DNA of 64,000 bases from Azospirillum brasilense (GTDB taxonomy: Bacteria; Pseudomonadota; Alphaproteobacteria; Azospirillales; Azospirillaceae): contig NZ_CP032348.1 of NCBI RefSeq assembly GCF_005222205.1, positions 186,001-250,000 on the forward strand, read 5' to 3'. This document shows, piece after piece, positions 41,186 to 49,880 of the stretch. The notes below the pieces were generated by a model. It was not told the origin of the DNA. It saw nothing but the letters and a program-made list of their open reading frames with translations, and ran no database searches. Each line of letters begins with the position of its first letter. The stretch's first letter is position 1. The position numbers were made by a program, and so were the translations under genes.

Positions 41186-42501
41186 TGGCCGTCCTGTGCG
41201 AGGGGGGCGCCGCGCCCCCCGACGCCGGGCACAGCGTGCGGGCGCACGCCACGCTCGGCGCCTCGGGGGCGTATCGCTGGATGGCGTGCCCCGGCTCCGT
41301 GGCCCTGTCGCATGGCATCCCGAACACCTCCAGCCAGTACGCGGCTGAGGGCACGGCGGCTCACGAGGCCCTGGAGCTGTGTCTGTCCGGCGGGCACGAC
41401 GCGATCGAGATGACCGGCCGCCATTTCGGCAAGTGCACCGAGTTCCCCGAGGGATTCGAGGTGGACGAGGAGATGGCCGAGGCCGTGCAAACCGCCATCG
41501 ACTGGGTGCGCGGCAACATGGAGGCGGGCGACGTCCTGTATCTGGAACGCCGCTTCGACCTCACGCCGCTGGCTCACGCCCGTCCGGCCCTCGCGGCGGC
41601 GGACGTCGCGATGTTCGGCACCTGCGACATCCTGATCTGGAAGCCCGAGCTGAAGTGGCTCTACGTCGCCGACTACAAGCACGGCAAGGGCGTCCCGGTC
41701 GAGGTGCGCGGCAACACCCAGCTCCGCTACTACGCCCTCGGCGCCCTGGAGACGCTGGCCGGCGAAGGGGTGCAGCCCGAATACGTGCATCTCTACGTCG
41801 TCCAGCCTCGCGCCTTCCACAAGGACGGCAAGATCCGTTGGGAGCGCGTGGACGTGCTGGACCTCGTGGAATGGTCCAGTGACCTCCTCGACGCGGCGGA
41901 ATCCACGACCGTGCAGACCCCCAAGCTCGCCGCCGGCGGGCACTGCGGGTTCTGCCCCGCGGCGCACCTCTGCCCCGAGCTGGAGCACCAGAGCAAGGCG
42001 CTCGCCGTCGCCGAGTTCGAGGAGCTTCCCGTCGACGCGGAACCCACCGTGCCCGACCCGTCCACCCTGTCCCCCGAGCGCTTGGCGTTCGTGCTGGATC
42101 GAGCGGACATCCTGGAGACGTGGCTCAAAGCCGTGCGCGCCCACGCCTTCGGGCTGCTGAACTCCGGCGGCTCGTTGCCCGGCTACAAGCTGGTGCAGGG
42201 CCTCGGGCGCCGGAAGTGGGCGGACGAGGTGGAGGCCGCGATCGTCCTGAACGAGCTGGGGCTGGCCGACGACGACTACGCCCCGCGCAAGGTGATTTCA
42301 CCCGCCGAGGCCGAGAAGGCTGTGGGCGCCAAGCTCAAGGCGCAGGGCATCAAGGGCTTCGCCAAGGAAGCCAAGTCCAAACTCGCCGGGCTCACCATCA
42401 CCCCGCGGGCCGCCCCGACGCTGGCCCGCGACGAAGACCCCCGTCAGGCGATCGCCGGGGCTGGCACCGCCGCCAGCGAGTTCGACGCCATCACCGACTA
42501 A
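41185..42501 (+). CDS. DUF2800-family phage nuclease, 438 aa
   Basis: The sequence has AHATLGASGAYRWMACPGSVALSHGIPNTSSQYAAEGTAAHEALELCL and the nuclease core FGTCDILIWKPELKWLYVADYKHGKG, a PD-(D/E)XK site. GGHCGFCPAAHLCPE provides three Cys of a likely Fe-S cluster, as in Cas4- and AddB-like exonucleases. DUF2800 proteins are proposed exonucleases of phage single-strand annealing recombination. The ATG overlaps the previous stop (TGATG); DUF2815 follows directly, the usual partner. Confidence 0.8.
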   Translation: MAVLCEGGAAPPDAGHSVRAHATLGASGAYRWMACPGSVALSHGIPNTSSQYAAEGTAAHEALELCLSGGHDAIEMTGRHFGKCTEFPEGFEVDEEMAEAVQTAIDWVRGNMEAGDVLYLERRFDLTPLAHARPALAAADVAMFGTCDILIWKPELKWLYVADYKHGKGVPVEVRGNTQLRYYALGALETLAGEGVQPEYVHLYVVQPRAFHKDGKIRWERVDVLDLVEWSSDLLDAAESTTVQTPKLAAGGHCGFCPAAHLCPELEHQSKALAVAEFEELPVDAEPTVPDPSTLSPERLAFVLDRADILETWLKAVRAHAFGLLNSGGSLPGYKLVQGLGRRKWADEVEAAIVLNELGLADDDYAPRKVISPAEAEKAVGAKLKAQGIKGFAKEAKSKLAGLTITPRAAPTLARDEDPRQAIAGAGTAASEFDAITD

Positions 42502-42522
42502 GCGACCAAAGGAACCAAAGTC

Positions 42523-43095
42523 ATGTCCGATAAGAAGCGCATCCTCACCCCAAAGGCCCGCCTGCTCTGGGCGGCCGACCTGTTCACGGCCAAGCCCAAC
42601 GACAGCGGCAAGCTGATGTTCTCGTGCACGCTGGTCTTCGACAAGGAGGCCCAGGCCACCCCGGAATTCCGCGCGCTGCTGGAGGCCTATAAGGAAGTCC
42701 GGGACGAGACGTTCAAGAAGACCAAGAACGCGGACCCCGCCGACTACCGCAACCCGTTCCAGAAGGCGGACAAGAAGGCCGCCAAGTACAGCGGGTACGA
42801 AGAGGGCGCGATCTATCTGAACGTCAAGACGAAGTTCAAGCCCCAGGTCATCGGGCGCCGCAAGGAAGACCTCACCGAGGAGGAGTGCTACTCGGGCTGC
42901 TACGTCCGCGCGACCCTGGAGAAGCCCTATTATTACGAGAACAAGGGCAACAAGGGGTTCAGCTTCGGCCTGGGCAACGTCCAGAAGATCGCGGACGGCG
43001 AACGGCTGGGCGGCGGTGCGTCCGCCGATGACGAGTTCGACGCCGTGGACAGCGGCGGCTCGTCCGGCGACGACCTCGACGACCTCTTGGCGTAA
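42523..43095 (+). CDS. DUF2815-family ssDNA-binding protein, 190 aa
   Basis: The core (RILTPKARLLWAADLFTAKPNDSGKLMFSCTLVFDKEA ... NPFQKADKKAAKYSGYEEGAIYLNVKTKFKPQVIG ... SGCYVRATLEKPYYYENKGNKGFSFGLGNVQKI) is the DUF2815 OB-fold type. The acidic C-terminus (GDDLDDLLA) resembles SSB tails that recruit replication proteins. With the DUF2800 nuclease it forms a phage recombination/replication pair. Confidence 0.88.
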   Translation: MSDKKRILTPKARLLWAADLFTAKPNDSGKLMFSCTLVFDKEAQATPEFRALLEAYKEVRDETFKKTKNADPADYRNPFQKADKKAAKYSGYEEGAIYLNVKTKFKPQVIGRRKEDLTEEECYSGCYVRATLEKPYYYENKGNKGFSFGLGNVQKIADGERLGGGASADDEFDAVDSGGSSGDDLDDLLA

Positions 43096-43106
43096 GGGAG
43101 GCCGTC

Positions 43107-43391
43107 ATGGCCGGGCCGGGCATCGGGCACAACTCGGGCGCTGATGTAGGCGGTATCGCCGCTGATCGCCTGCGGTCCTTCGTCCAGCGCATTGAGCGAT
43201 TGGAGGAGGAGAAGCGCGGCCTCCAGGAGGACATCAAGGAGATTTACGCCGAGGCCAAGGGTACCGGCTTCGACACGAAGATTATCCGGCAAGTCGTACG
43301 GCGCCGGAAGATGGACAAAGCGGATCGCGAAGAACAGGACGCCCTTCGTGAACTCTACGAAGAAGCCCTGATTGACGAGATGCTTTCTTAG
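43107..43391 (+). CDS. GapR/DUF2312-family DNA-binding protein, 94 aa
   Basis: GIAADRLRSFVQRIERLEEEKRGLQEDIKEIYAEAKGTGFDTKIIRQVVRRRKMDKADREEQDALRELYEEAL matches DUF2312, the family of Caulobacter GapR, which clamps overtwisted AT-rich DNA and aids replication. The N-terminal GIGHNSG is also usual in alphaproteobacterial members. A phage copy may act on phage replication or influence host chromosome structure. A strong terminator follows. Confidence 0.88.
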   Translation: MAGPGIGHNSGADVGGIAADRLRSFVQRIERLEEEKRGLQEDIKEIYAEAKGTGFDTKIIRQVVRRRKMDKADREEQDALRELYEEALIDEMLS

Positions 43392-43404
43392 TTCCTCCCG
43401 CCTC

Positions 43405-43433
43405 GTGGGGCGTTCCGTCGCCCCACTCTTTTT
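43405..43433 (+). terminator. intrinsic terminator (plus strand)
   Basis: GTGGGGCG (43405-43412) and CGCCCCAC (43419-43426) pair around TTCCGT and are followed by TCTTTTT. It ends or attenuates the first part of the rightward operon. Confidence 0.88.
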
Positions 43434-43447
43434 CCCTTGGTGCCGCC

Positions 43448-43672
43448 ATGTCCCCAGAAGACGCCAAGCTCCTCGCCTTTAACTACATGACCAGCACGCC
43501 GAAGACCGCGGGCGCCGTGTACGAGGAGGCCCTGGGCGCCCTTGGGCACAAGCGGAAGCATCCTCGCCGGCGGATCATCTGGTCGGACGTGCTTTGCACC
43601 GTTGAGGCCGCCATTCAACTGAACACCCAGTACGCGGCCGAAGTGCGCCGCGTCTGGTTCGCCCATCGGTGA
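43448..43672 (+). CDS. hypothetical protein, 74 aa
   Basis: A small basic helical protein (TPKTAGAVYEEALGALGHKRKHPRRRIIWSDVLCTVEAAIQLNTQYAAEVRRVWF) directly after the terminator, with TTGGTG upstream of the ATG. Followed 4 bp later by the next gene. No family recognised. Confidence 0.5.
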   Translation: MSPEDAKLLAFNYMTSTPKTAGAVYEEALGALGHKRKHPRRRIIWSDVLCTVEAAIQLNTQYAAEVRRVWFAHR

Positions 43673-43676
43673 AGCC

Positions 43677-44012
43677 ATGGACGCCCCGCGCCGCCTGTCC
43701 CCCGAAACTGAACTCATCATCGCGGCGGGCCTCTACGTCGGCAAGCCCTTCCCGGACCCGGCGACCGCGGCCGAGCGCCTGCGCGCCGCTGTGTTCGCCC
43801 TGGAGGGGCAACTCGTGAGCGAGACGCTGCTGGCGCTGTGGAAGGCCGCCGCGCTGCATCTCGCCGGGCAGGCCCGCTCCCCCTCCGCCCTCGCCGACGC
43901 CCTGGAGGCGTTCTGCTCCACCCAATCTCGTCCCGTTCGGCGCGGCCATGAGCGCCCGCTGCCGGCTGGTGCGACAAGCGCGCACCACTCCGCCCCGGAG
44001 GACTTCTTTTGA
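43677..44012 (+). CDS. hypothetical protein, 111 aa
   Basis: Helical, Ala/Leu-rich protein (PATAAERLRAAVFALEGQLVSETLLALWKAAALHLAGQARSPSALADALEAF) with a Pro/His-rich tail. Its stop overlaps the helicase start (TGATG), so the two are probably translated together. No family recognised. Confidence 0.5.
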   Translation: MDAPRRLSPETELIIAAGLYVGKPFPDPATAAERLRAAVFALEGQLVSETLLALWKAAALHLAGQARSPSALADALEAFCSTQSRPVRRGHERPLPAGATSAHHSAPEDFF

Positions 44013-45373
44013 TGGACGCCTACGCCGACTTTCTGCGCCGTAAGGCCATCGTGGACCCGCCGACGGGTCTCGCCGAGATCCCGGACCTGCCGGACGTGCT
44101 GATGCCGCACCAGCGCGACCTTGTGCGCTGGGCGCTCCGTCGCGGGCGCGCCGCTCTGTTCGCCGGGACCGGCCTGGGCAAGTCGCTCATGGAACTGACC
44201 TGGGCGAACGCCGTGCATGAGGCGACGGGTCGCGACGTGCTGGTCTTCACTCCGCTGGCCGTCGCCGCGCAAATGGTGCGCGAGGCCGCGAAGTTCGATC
44301 TGCCCGCGTGGCAGGTTGCCAACCAGTCCGAGGTGGCTCCTGGTGTCAACGTCACGAACTACCAGAAGCTCGAGCATTTCGATCTGAGCCACTTCGGCGG
44401 CGTGGTTCTGGACGAGAGCAGCATCCTGAAGAGCTTCGCCGGCCACTACCGGAACCAGCTCATCGAGGCGTGCCGCCGCATCCCATACCGGCTCGCGGCC
44501 ACGGCGACGCCCGCGCCCAACGACTTCATGGAACTGGGCAACCATGCCGAATTCCTCGGCGTCATGCCCTACCACAACATGCTCGCCACGTTCTTCGTGC
44601 ACGACGGCGGCGACACCCAGAAATGGCGCCTGAAGGGCCATGCCGAATCGGAGTTCTGGCGCTGGATGTGCTCATGGGCCGCCATGCTCCGCAAGCCGTC
44701 CGACCTGGGCTACCCGGACGGGGCGTACCGGCTGCCCGAGCTGCGGCAGGTTCAGCACACTGTCGAGACGGGCGGTGCGATTGCGCGGACCTTGCGCGAG
44801 CGGCTGGCTGCCCGGCGGGACACGCTGGAGGCGCGCGTTGCCAAGGCCGCGGCGATCACGCCGGGTGACCGGCCGTTCGTCTGGTGGTGCAATCTGAACG
44901 ACGAAAGCGCCGCCCTGGCCGCCGCGATCCCCGGCGCCGTCGAGGTTCGTGGCTCCGACCCTGAGAGCGTGAAGGAACGGAAGCTCATCGACTTCAGCCA
45001 GGGCCGGATTCGGCACCTCATCACCAAGCCGTCCATCTGCGGCTTCGGCATGAACTGGCAGCACTGCGCCGATACCGGCTTCGTCGGGCTGAACGACAGC
45101 TTCGAACAGCTCTACCAGGCCATCCGGCGGTTCTGGCGCTTCGGCCAAACCCGGCCCGTGACGGCGCACCTGATCGCCGCGGACGTCGAGGGCGCCGTGG
45201 TCGAGAACTTGGCGCGCAAGGAAGCCGACGCCGACCGCATGGCCGAGATGATGGTGGCCCATATGGCCGCCCTGTCCTCCGACACGATCCGCGCCGCGTC
45301 CCGTGATCGCGGCGATTACCAACCCCTCCAGCCTGTGCGTCTGCCGGGCTGGCTGATGAATGAGGCTGCGTGA
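44012..45373 (+). CDS. SNF2-type phage helicase, 454 aa
   Basis: Superfamily 2 motor: Q/motif I ALFAGTGLGKSLMELTWA (Walker A), motif Ia VFTPLAVAAQMVREA, motif II VVLDESSIL (DES in place of DEAH), motif III LAATATPAPNDFMELG, motif V KPSICGFGMNWQHC and motif VI QAIRRFWRFGQTRPV. Phage members lie next to nuclease and methyltransferase genes as here. It would move along duplex DNA; the exact role (recombination or replication restart) is open. ATG at 44012. Confidence 0.88.
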   Translation: MDAYADFLRRKAIVDPPTGLAEIPDLPDVLMPHQRDLVRWALRRGRAALFAGTGLGKSLMELTWANAVHEATGRDVLVFTPLAVAAQMVREAAKFDLPAWQVANQSEVAPGVNVTNYQKLEHFDLSHFGGVVLDESSILKSFAGHYRNQLIEACRRIPYRLAATATPAPNDFMELGNHAEFLGVMPYHNMLATFFVHDGGDTQKWRLKGHAESEFWRWMCSWAAMLRKPSDLGYPDGAYRLPELRQVQHTVETGGAIARTLRERLAARRDTLEARVAKAAAITPGDRPFVWWCNLNDESAALAAAIPGAVEVRGSDPESVKERKLIDFSQGRIRHLITKPSICGFGMNWQHCADTGFVGLNDSFEQLYQAIRRFWRFGQTRPVTAHLIAADVEGAVVENLARKEADADRMAEMMVAHMAALSSDTIRAASRDRGDYQPLQPVRLPGWLMNEAA

Positions 45374-45945
45374 TGAGCAATTTTCCTCAGGGCTTCGAAG
45401 GCATGCAGGCTCGTCTTGACGCGATGGTAGAAGCGCTTGGCGGAAGTCATTTCGCGCGGGTCGCCGTGGCGAATGAGCTGGCGGGGGCTTTGCGCCGGGT
45501 CGTGAATGACCGTCTTGGTTTTGCTGGGTCTCATGGGCTCACCTTCGCCGAATACGTGCTGGCGAGTAGAGCGGAGTTCGACACCGCGTCCTCAACGGTC
45601 GAGCAGCGCGTCTATCGTGAGATGACTGAACCGTCCGATGCCGTGTCGGCCTCTGTGCACGGCGGGGTGATTGCGCTGCGCGGCACATGCCTGTGGTTCG
45701 AAACCAGTCGTGCCGCCTTGCTTCTGGCCCACGCGTACGTGGACGCGTGTCACCGCCGGCGGGCCGGCAAGGACCGATGGAGTGTTTCGCTCACTGAAGA
45801 GGCGAAGGCCTACTTCTTTCACGCTGGCGGGAGCGAACCTGCGCAGTCGAGCACCGGCGCGGGTTCGCGCGACGGCGCCGTCAAGTCGCTTCGGCGTCTT
45901 GCCGAAGTGGCGTTCAGGGCGCCGCTCTCCGCAGGAGATGCCTGA
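45373..45945 (+). CDS. hypothetical protein, 191 aa
   Basis: A short Gly-containing helical protein, MSNFPQGFEGMQARLDAMVEALGGSHFARVAVANELAGALRRVVNDRLGF, with TCLWFETSRAALLLAHAYVDACHRR in the middle. Its start overlaps the helicase stop and its stop overlaps the methyltransferase start (TGATG), so it is part of a coupled operon. No recognisable motif. Confidence 0.5.
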   Translation: MSNFPQGFEGMQARLDAMVEALGGSHFARVAVANELAGALRRVVNDRLGFAGSHGLTFAEYVLASRAEFDTASSTVEQRVYREMTEPSDAVSASVHGGVIALRGTCLWFETSRAALLLAHAYVDACHRRRAGKDRWSVSLTEEAKAYFFHAGGSEPAQSSTGAGSRDGAVKSLRRLAEVAFRAPLSAGDA

Positions 45946-46928
45946 TGCACTCCGCCATCAAAGCCCTCAACCAAGTCGTGACGGACAGCTACGCGCTGTA
46001 TCACGGCGACGCCTGCGAGTTGATCCGGGCCATCCCGGACAACAGCATCCACTTCGGCATCCACTCCCCGCCGTTCGAAGGGCTCTACAAGTTCAGCAAC
46101 TCGGACCGGGACATCTCGAACGGCGAGGGCGCGCTGTTCTGGGAACACTACGGCTTCCTGATTCGGGAGCTGTTCCGCGTCACGATGCCGGGCCGGCTGC
46201 ACAGCGTCCACGTCATGCAGCTCCCGACCTCGAAGGCCCGCGATGGCTTCATCGGCATGCGGGACTTCCGGGGCGATGTGGTGCGGACCTATCAGGCCGC
46301 CGGCTGGATCATGCACAGCGAGGTCTGCATCTGGAAAGACCCCGTCGTTGCCCAGCAGCGCACCAAGTCCATCCGCCTCCTGCACAAGCAGCTCTGCAAG
46401 GACAGCGCGATCAGCGGCCAGGGGCTGCCGGACTACGTGGTCACCTTCCGCAAGCCCGGCGACAACCTGGAGCCGATCAGCGGCATGCTCGATGCATGGG
46501 TGGGCGACGAGGAGCTGGACGTGTCCTATGCGGCCTGGGAGGCGCACGCCGCCAAGCTGCGCGCCGAGGAGAGGGCGGTTTGGCCCTTCGAGACGTGGCG
46601 CTCCATTCTGATCTGGCAGCGCTACGCCTCGCCCGTCTGGACCGATATCCGGCAGACGCGGACCCTGCAGTACCGGTCGGCCCGCGACGAGAAGGACGAA
46701 CAGCACATCTCGCCCCTCCAGCTCGACGTGATCGAGCGGTGCATCGACCTCTGGAGCAATCCGGGCGACGTGGTGCTCACACCCTTCGCGGGCATCGGGT
46801 CCGAGGTGTGGTGCGCGGCCAACATGGGCCGCCGCGGGATCGGGTTCGAACTGAAGGACAGCTATTTCCGCCAAGCCGTCAAGAACCTCGCGGATCTGGA
46901 CGCCGAACTGGAGGCCCTGCTGGCATGA
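45945..46928 (+). CDS. orphan DNA methyltransferase (N4-cytosine or N6-adenine), 327 aa
   Basis: Catalytic motif IV is SPPF (FGIHSPPFEGLYKF, residues about 41-44) and motif I is FAGIGSEVWCAANMGRRGIGFEL, placed after it, the beta-class order. SPPF is more usual for N4-cytosine than N6-adenine enzymes. TRTLQYRSARDEKDEQHISPLQLDVIERCI is also typical. No restriction enzyme gene lies nearby, so it is an orphan phage enzyme, probably protecting phage DNA or altering host control. Recognition site unknown. Confidence 0.85.
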   Translation: MHSAIKALNQVVTDSYALYHGDACELIRAIPDNSIHFGIHSPPFEGLYKFSNSDRDISNGEGALFWEHYGFLIRELFRVTMPGRLHSVHVMQLPTSKARDGFIGMRDFRGDVVRTYQAAGWIMHSEVCIWKDPVVAQQRTKSIRLLHKQLCKDSAISGQGLPDYVVTFRKPGDNLEPISGMLDAWVGDEELDVSYAAWEAHAAKLRAEERAVWPFETWRSILIWQRYASPVWTDIRQTRTLQYRSARDEKDEQHISPLQLDVIERCIDLWSNPGDVVLTPFAGIGSEVWCAANMGRRGIGFELKDSYFRQAVKNLADLDAELEALLA

Positions 46929-47323
46929 CCACGCTTCGTGAAGCCCTTGATGCCGTGCTGGCCGCCCAGGCCGGCGGGCTGAAACTCAGCCGCATCGTGG
47001 CCTATGCGCTGGGCGACGGAGACGCCGCCAGCCGCTTCGCCTTCGAGAAGTTCGGCCCAGACTTGCGCCCGCAGGGCGCCAAGAAGGGCACCGTGTGGCT
47101 CCCGGCGGCCTACACGGAAACTCTGGATGCCGCAGGCAAGCCGCTCCCGGCCGGTTGGCTCCTGTCGAGCGGGATCGATCGGGAAGGCCCCTTCGCCGTC
47201 GCCCTTCACGAAGAGCGCGAGATGATCCGTGAGACCGCGGCGACTGAAACGCTCGCCCGGCTGGCCGCCACGTTGCGCGCCCGGCTGGAGGAAGAAGAGG
47301 ACATGGAGGCCTTGCTGTCATGA
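46925..47323 (+). CDS. hypothetical protein, 132 aa
   Basis: Translationally coupled to the methyltransferase (ATGA overlap). Sequence: TLREALDAVLAAQAGGLKLSRIVAYALGDGDAASRFAFEKFGPDLRPQGAKKGTVWLPAAY, then a Glu-rich helix (LARLAATLRARLEEEEDMEALL). No known family. It may assist the methyltransferase, only by position. Confidence 0.5.
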   Translation: MTTLREALDAVLAAQAGGLKLSRIVAYALGDGDAASRFAFEKFGPDLRPQGAKKGTVWLPAAYTETLDAAGKPLPAGWLLSSGIDREGPFAVALHEEREMIRETAATETLARLAATLRARLEEEEDMEALLS

Positions 47324-47766
47324 GCGCCGAGGCGGGAGATGACCTCCTCACCGTTGCCGAGGCCGCCAAAGCTATCCACCCCGGCGGCGCTGTAAAGCCG
47401 GCCACAATCCGCGCGGCGATCAACAAGGGGGTATTGCCCGCGCGACGGTTTGGCCGCACGCTCCTGGTTCTCCGAACCGACCTGGAGCGCTACAAGATGA
47501 CAGGTGACAAATGCCAAGAGCCAACACGGGACCGAGGCTCGTCCTCTACGGTCCCGACAGCAAATACGGGGCTACCCCCAAAACCAGATTCAAGCAGTAC
47601 GTCTACTTCATCCGTTGGTATGAATGTGGGACGAAACGTGAGCGCTCAACAGGCACTGCAGATATTGAGCAAGCCCAGCAGGTCTTCGCGGACTTCCTCG
47701 GCGAGCGATCCCGTTCCGACGAACCAGGACCACAAAGCAACGGTCCTGCCTCTCCGGGCGACCTGA
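47320..47766 (+). CDS. xis: excisionase-like HTH protein, up to 148 aa
   Basis: The first 65 residues (LLTVAEAAKAIHPGGAVKPATIRAAINKGVLPARRFGRTLLVLRTDLERYK) form a MerR/excisionase-like winged HTH. From about codon 65 the frame overlaps the integrase gene for 256 bp in another phase and becomes Ser/Thr-rich low-complexity (SSSTVPTANTGLPPKPDSSSTSTSS), suggesting the real constraint there is the integrase. The N-terminal domain and position just before int identify it as the likely directionality factor. Confidence 0.65.
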   Translation: MSAEAGDDLLTVAEAAKAIHPGGAVKPATIRAAINKGVLPARRFGRTLLVLRTDLERYKMTGDKCQEPTRDRGSSSTVPTANTGLPPKPDSSSTSTSSVGMNVGRNVSAQQALQILSKPSRSSRTSSASDPVPTNQDHKATVLPLRAT

Positions 47767-48686
47767 CCGTGACTGGCATGCTCATGCAGTATTACGAGGG
47801 GCATTCTCCGCACGCGGCCGACCCGGAGCGTATCCGTTACGCGATTCGGAACCTGATCGCGTGGTGGGGCGACACGCCAGTATCCAGCATCACTGCCGGG
47901 GCCTGCCGCCGCTATGCCGCCGAGAACAAGGCCCGAGCCCCCGCCACGCTACGGCGCGAGCTGGGCACCCTGGCCGCAGCGATGAATTGGTGCGTGACCG
48001 AGGGCTACCTGACGCAGGGCGGCATCGTTGTTCTGCCGCCGGTGCCGAAGGACGAGCAGGCGTTTCTCACCCGCTCCGATGCTGCCAAGCTGCTGTGGGC
48101 GGCATGGCGTCGGAGGTGGCGGTGGAAGGATGCCGAAGGGGAGATGCACATCAACATGCATCTGCCGATGTTCATCTTGATCGGCCTCTACCACGGAGCG
48201 CGCAAGGAGGCGATCCTTGGGCTTCAGTGGCAGCCGAACACGGAAGGCGGCTACGTCGACCTGGACCGCGGGTTCATCGACTTCAATCCGATCGGCCGCG
48301 TCCAGACGAAGAAGCGCCGCGCTCGCGTCCCCATCGCGCCAAGGCTTCTGCCCTGGCTCCGCATCGCTCGCCGGATCACCCGCCAGTTCGTGGTGGAGTG
48401 CGACGGAAAGCCGGTCGGCGACGTCAAGAAGGGGTTCGCCACGGCGGCCTCGGACATCAAGCGTCCCGATGTGCACCCGCACACGCTCCGTCACACCTGC
48501 GTGACGTGGCTCCTGCGGGATGGCTTGGACGTTTGGCAGGTGGGCGGATTCGTCGGCATGAGCCCACAGACTGTCCAGCAGGTCTACGGCCATCACGCCC
48601 CGGAATTCATGGCGCAGGCAGCCGCGGCGCCGAGAGGGAAGGGGGATACGGGGATGCAAACGGGGATGCAAACTAAAAGAGCCTAG
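47511..48686 (+). CDS. int: tyrosine integrase, 391 aa
   Basis: Catalytic residues visible: Arg in YHGARKEAILGLQWQ, the H-x-x-R box VHPHTLRHTCVTWL, a later GGFVGMS, and Tyr in VQQVYGHHAPEF. The N-terminal part has an arm-binding/SAM-like domain (MLMQYYEGHSPHAADPERIRYAIRNLIAWWG). It recombines the phage attachment site with the tRNA-Arg gene. The stop lies 30 bp from the tRNA 3' end, and a hairpin (48677-48708) covers it. Confidence 0.93.
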   Translation: MPRANTGPRLVLYGPDSKYGATPKTRFKQYVYFIRWYECGTKRERSTGTADIEQAQQVFADFLGERSRSDEPGPQSNGPASPGDLTVTGMLMQYYEGHSPHAADPERIRYAIRNLIAWWGDTPVSSITAGACRRYAAENKARAPATLRRELGTLAAAMNWCVTEGYLTQGGIVVLPPVPKDEQAFLTRSDAAKLLWAAWRRRWRWKDAEGEMHINMHLPMFILIGLYHGARKEAILGLQWQPNTEGGYVDLDRGFIDFNPIGRVQTKKRRARVPIAPRLLPWLRIARRITRQFVVECDGKPVGDVKKGFATAASDIKRPDVHPHTLRHTCVTWLLRDGLDVWQVGGFVGMSPQTVQQVYGHHAPEFMAQAAAAPRGKGDTGMQTGMQTKRA

Positions 48687-48716
48687 CCGGTGCAGCGGCT
48701 AAGCTCTTGAAGAAAC

Positions 48717-48793
<77 letters not shown>

Positions 48794-48889
48794 ATCATCA
48801 GCGGAGGCGCACCATAGCGAAAAGCCTCGGCCAGTGCAAACACTCCTTTCGACATTTTTTCACACCCCGCCGGGGCCGCCCATCCACGC

Positions 48890-49867
48890 TTATTTCGCGG
48901 CCAGGAGGCTGCGGTTGCGGTCGGCGCCGCTCGCCAGGGGCTGCTTGGGGTTCTCGATCCAGGCGGCGATGTCGTTGACCACCACCTGACCCTTCAGGTC
49001 GCGCAGCAGCATGTGCCAGCCGTCGGGATAGACCGCCACCACATGCCGCCCGCCGGACTCGAAATCCTCGACCGCGCGGTTGACCGGGGTCTTCGGCAGC
49101 ACCTCCTCGTGGGCGCCGTAGAGCACCAGGGACGGCACCGACAGATGCCCGCAGGCGGCCAGGGCCGTGCCCATCAGGTCGGTCAGCCCCTCCAGCGCGT
49201 CGACACGGGAGCCCTTGATGACCAGCGGGTCGCGGCCCAGCGCCCGCAGCATCTCGATGTTGTCCGACGCCTGGATCCTCAGGTCCTTCGGCGGGTGCAC
49301 CACCATCCCGGGGACCGTGTTGTAGCTGAGCCAGAGCAGCGCCCGCGGGAAGAAGCCCATCGCGTCGCGGCCCCAGACGGCGGGGGCGACCAGGATCGTG
49401 CCGTTCACATTGGGTGGATTCGGGCTGGTCATCGCGGTCAGAACCACGGCACCGCCCATGCTCTCGCCCATCAGATAGACCGGCAGGTCGGGGTGGCGGG
49501 CGTGGATCTGCGAGACGGCCACCTTCAGGTCGGCCACCAGCGTGTCGGTGCCCGGCCAGATGCCGGTGTTCCGCGTGGCGCCGAACCCACGCTGGTCGTA
49601 GGCGTAGACGGCGATTCCCCGCGCGGCGAGGCTGCGCCCGGCTCCGTCGAAGGCGTTGGAGTAATCGTTGTAGCCGTGCAGAGCCAGCACCACCGCGCGC
49701 GGCGCCCCGTCCTCGGGCAGCCAGCGGCGCAGCGGCAGTTCGAAGCCGTCGGCGGCGATCAGGGCGCTGTCGGTCAGGGCCGGCTGGGTCACGGGAAGAC
49801 CCATCGGCTGATAGGCCGCGGTGCAGCCCGACAGCAGGAGACCGATCCCGACGATCAGTTTCGCCAT
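48890..49867 (-). CDS. lipoprotein alpha/beta hydrolase (lysophospholipase-like), 325 aa
   Basis: A signal peptide ending in lipobox LLLSGC anchors it to the membrane. The fold has the oxyanion region VVLALHGYNDYSNAF, nucleophile elbow YLMGESMGGAVV and a catalytic His near DGWHMLLRD, the serine aminopeptidase/monoacylglycerol-lipase type (Hydrolase_4). It may act on lysophospholipid or monoglyceride. The ATG at 49867 has AAGGCGG; an earlier ATG would overlap the ABC gene. It is downstream of the ABC ATPase gene. Confidence 0.85.
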   Translation of the reverse strand: MAKLIVGIGLLLSGCTAAYQPMGLPVTQPALTDSALIAADGFELPLRRWLPEDGAPRAVVLALHGYNDYSNAFDGAGRSLAARGIAVYAYDQRGFGATRNTGIWPGTDTLVADLKVAVSQIHARHPDLPVYLMGESMGGAVVLTAMTSPNPPNVNGTILVAPAVWGRDAMGFFPRALLWLSYNTVPGMVVHPPKDLRIQASDNIEMLRALGRDPLVIKGSRVDALEGLTDLMGTALAACGHLSVPSLVLYGAHEEVLPKTPVNRAVEDFESGGRHVVAVYPDGWHMLLRDLKGQVVVNDIAAWIENPKQPLASGADRNRSLLAAK

Positions 49868-49880
49868 GCGGCCGGCCGCC

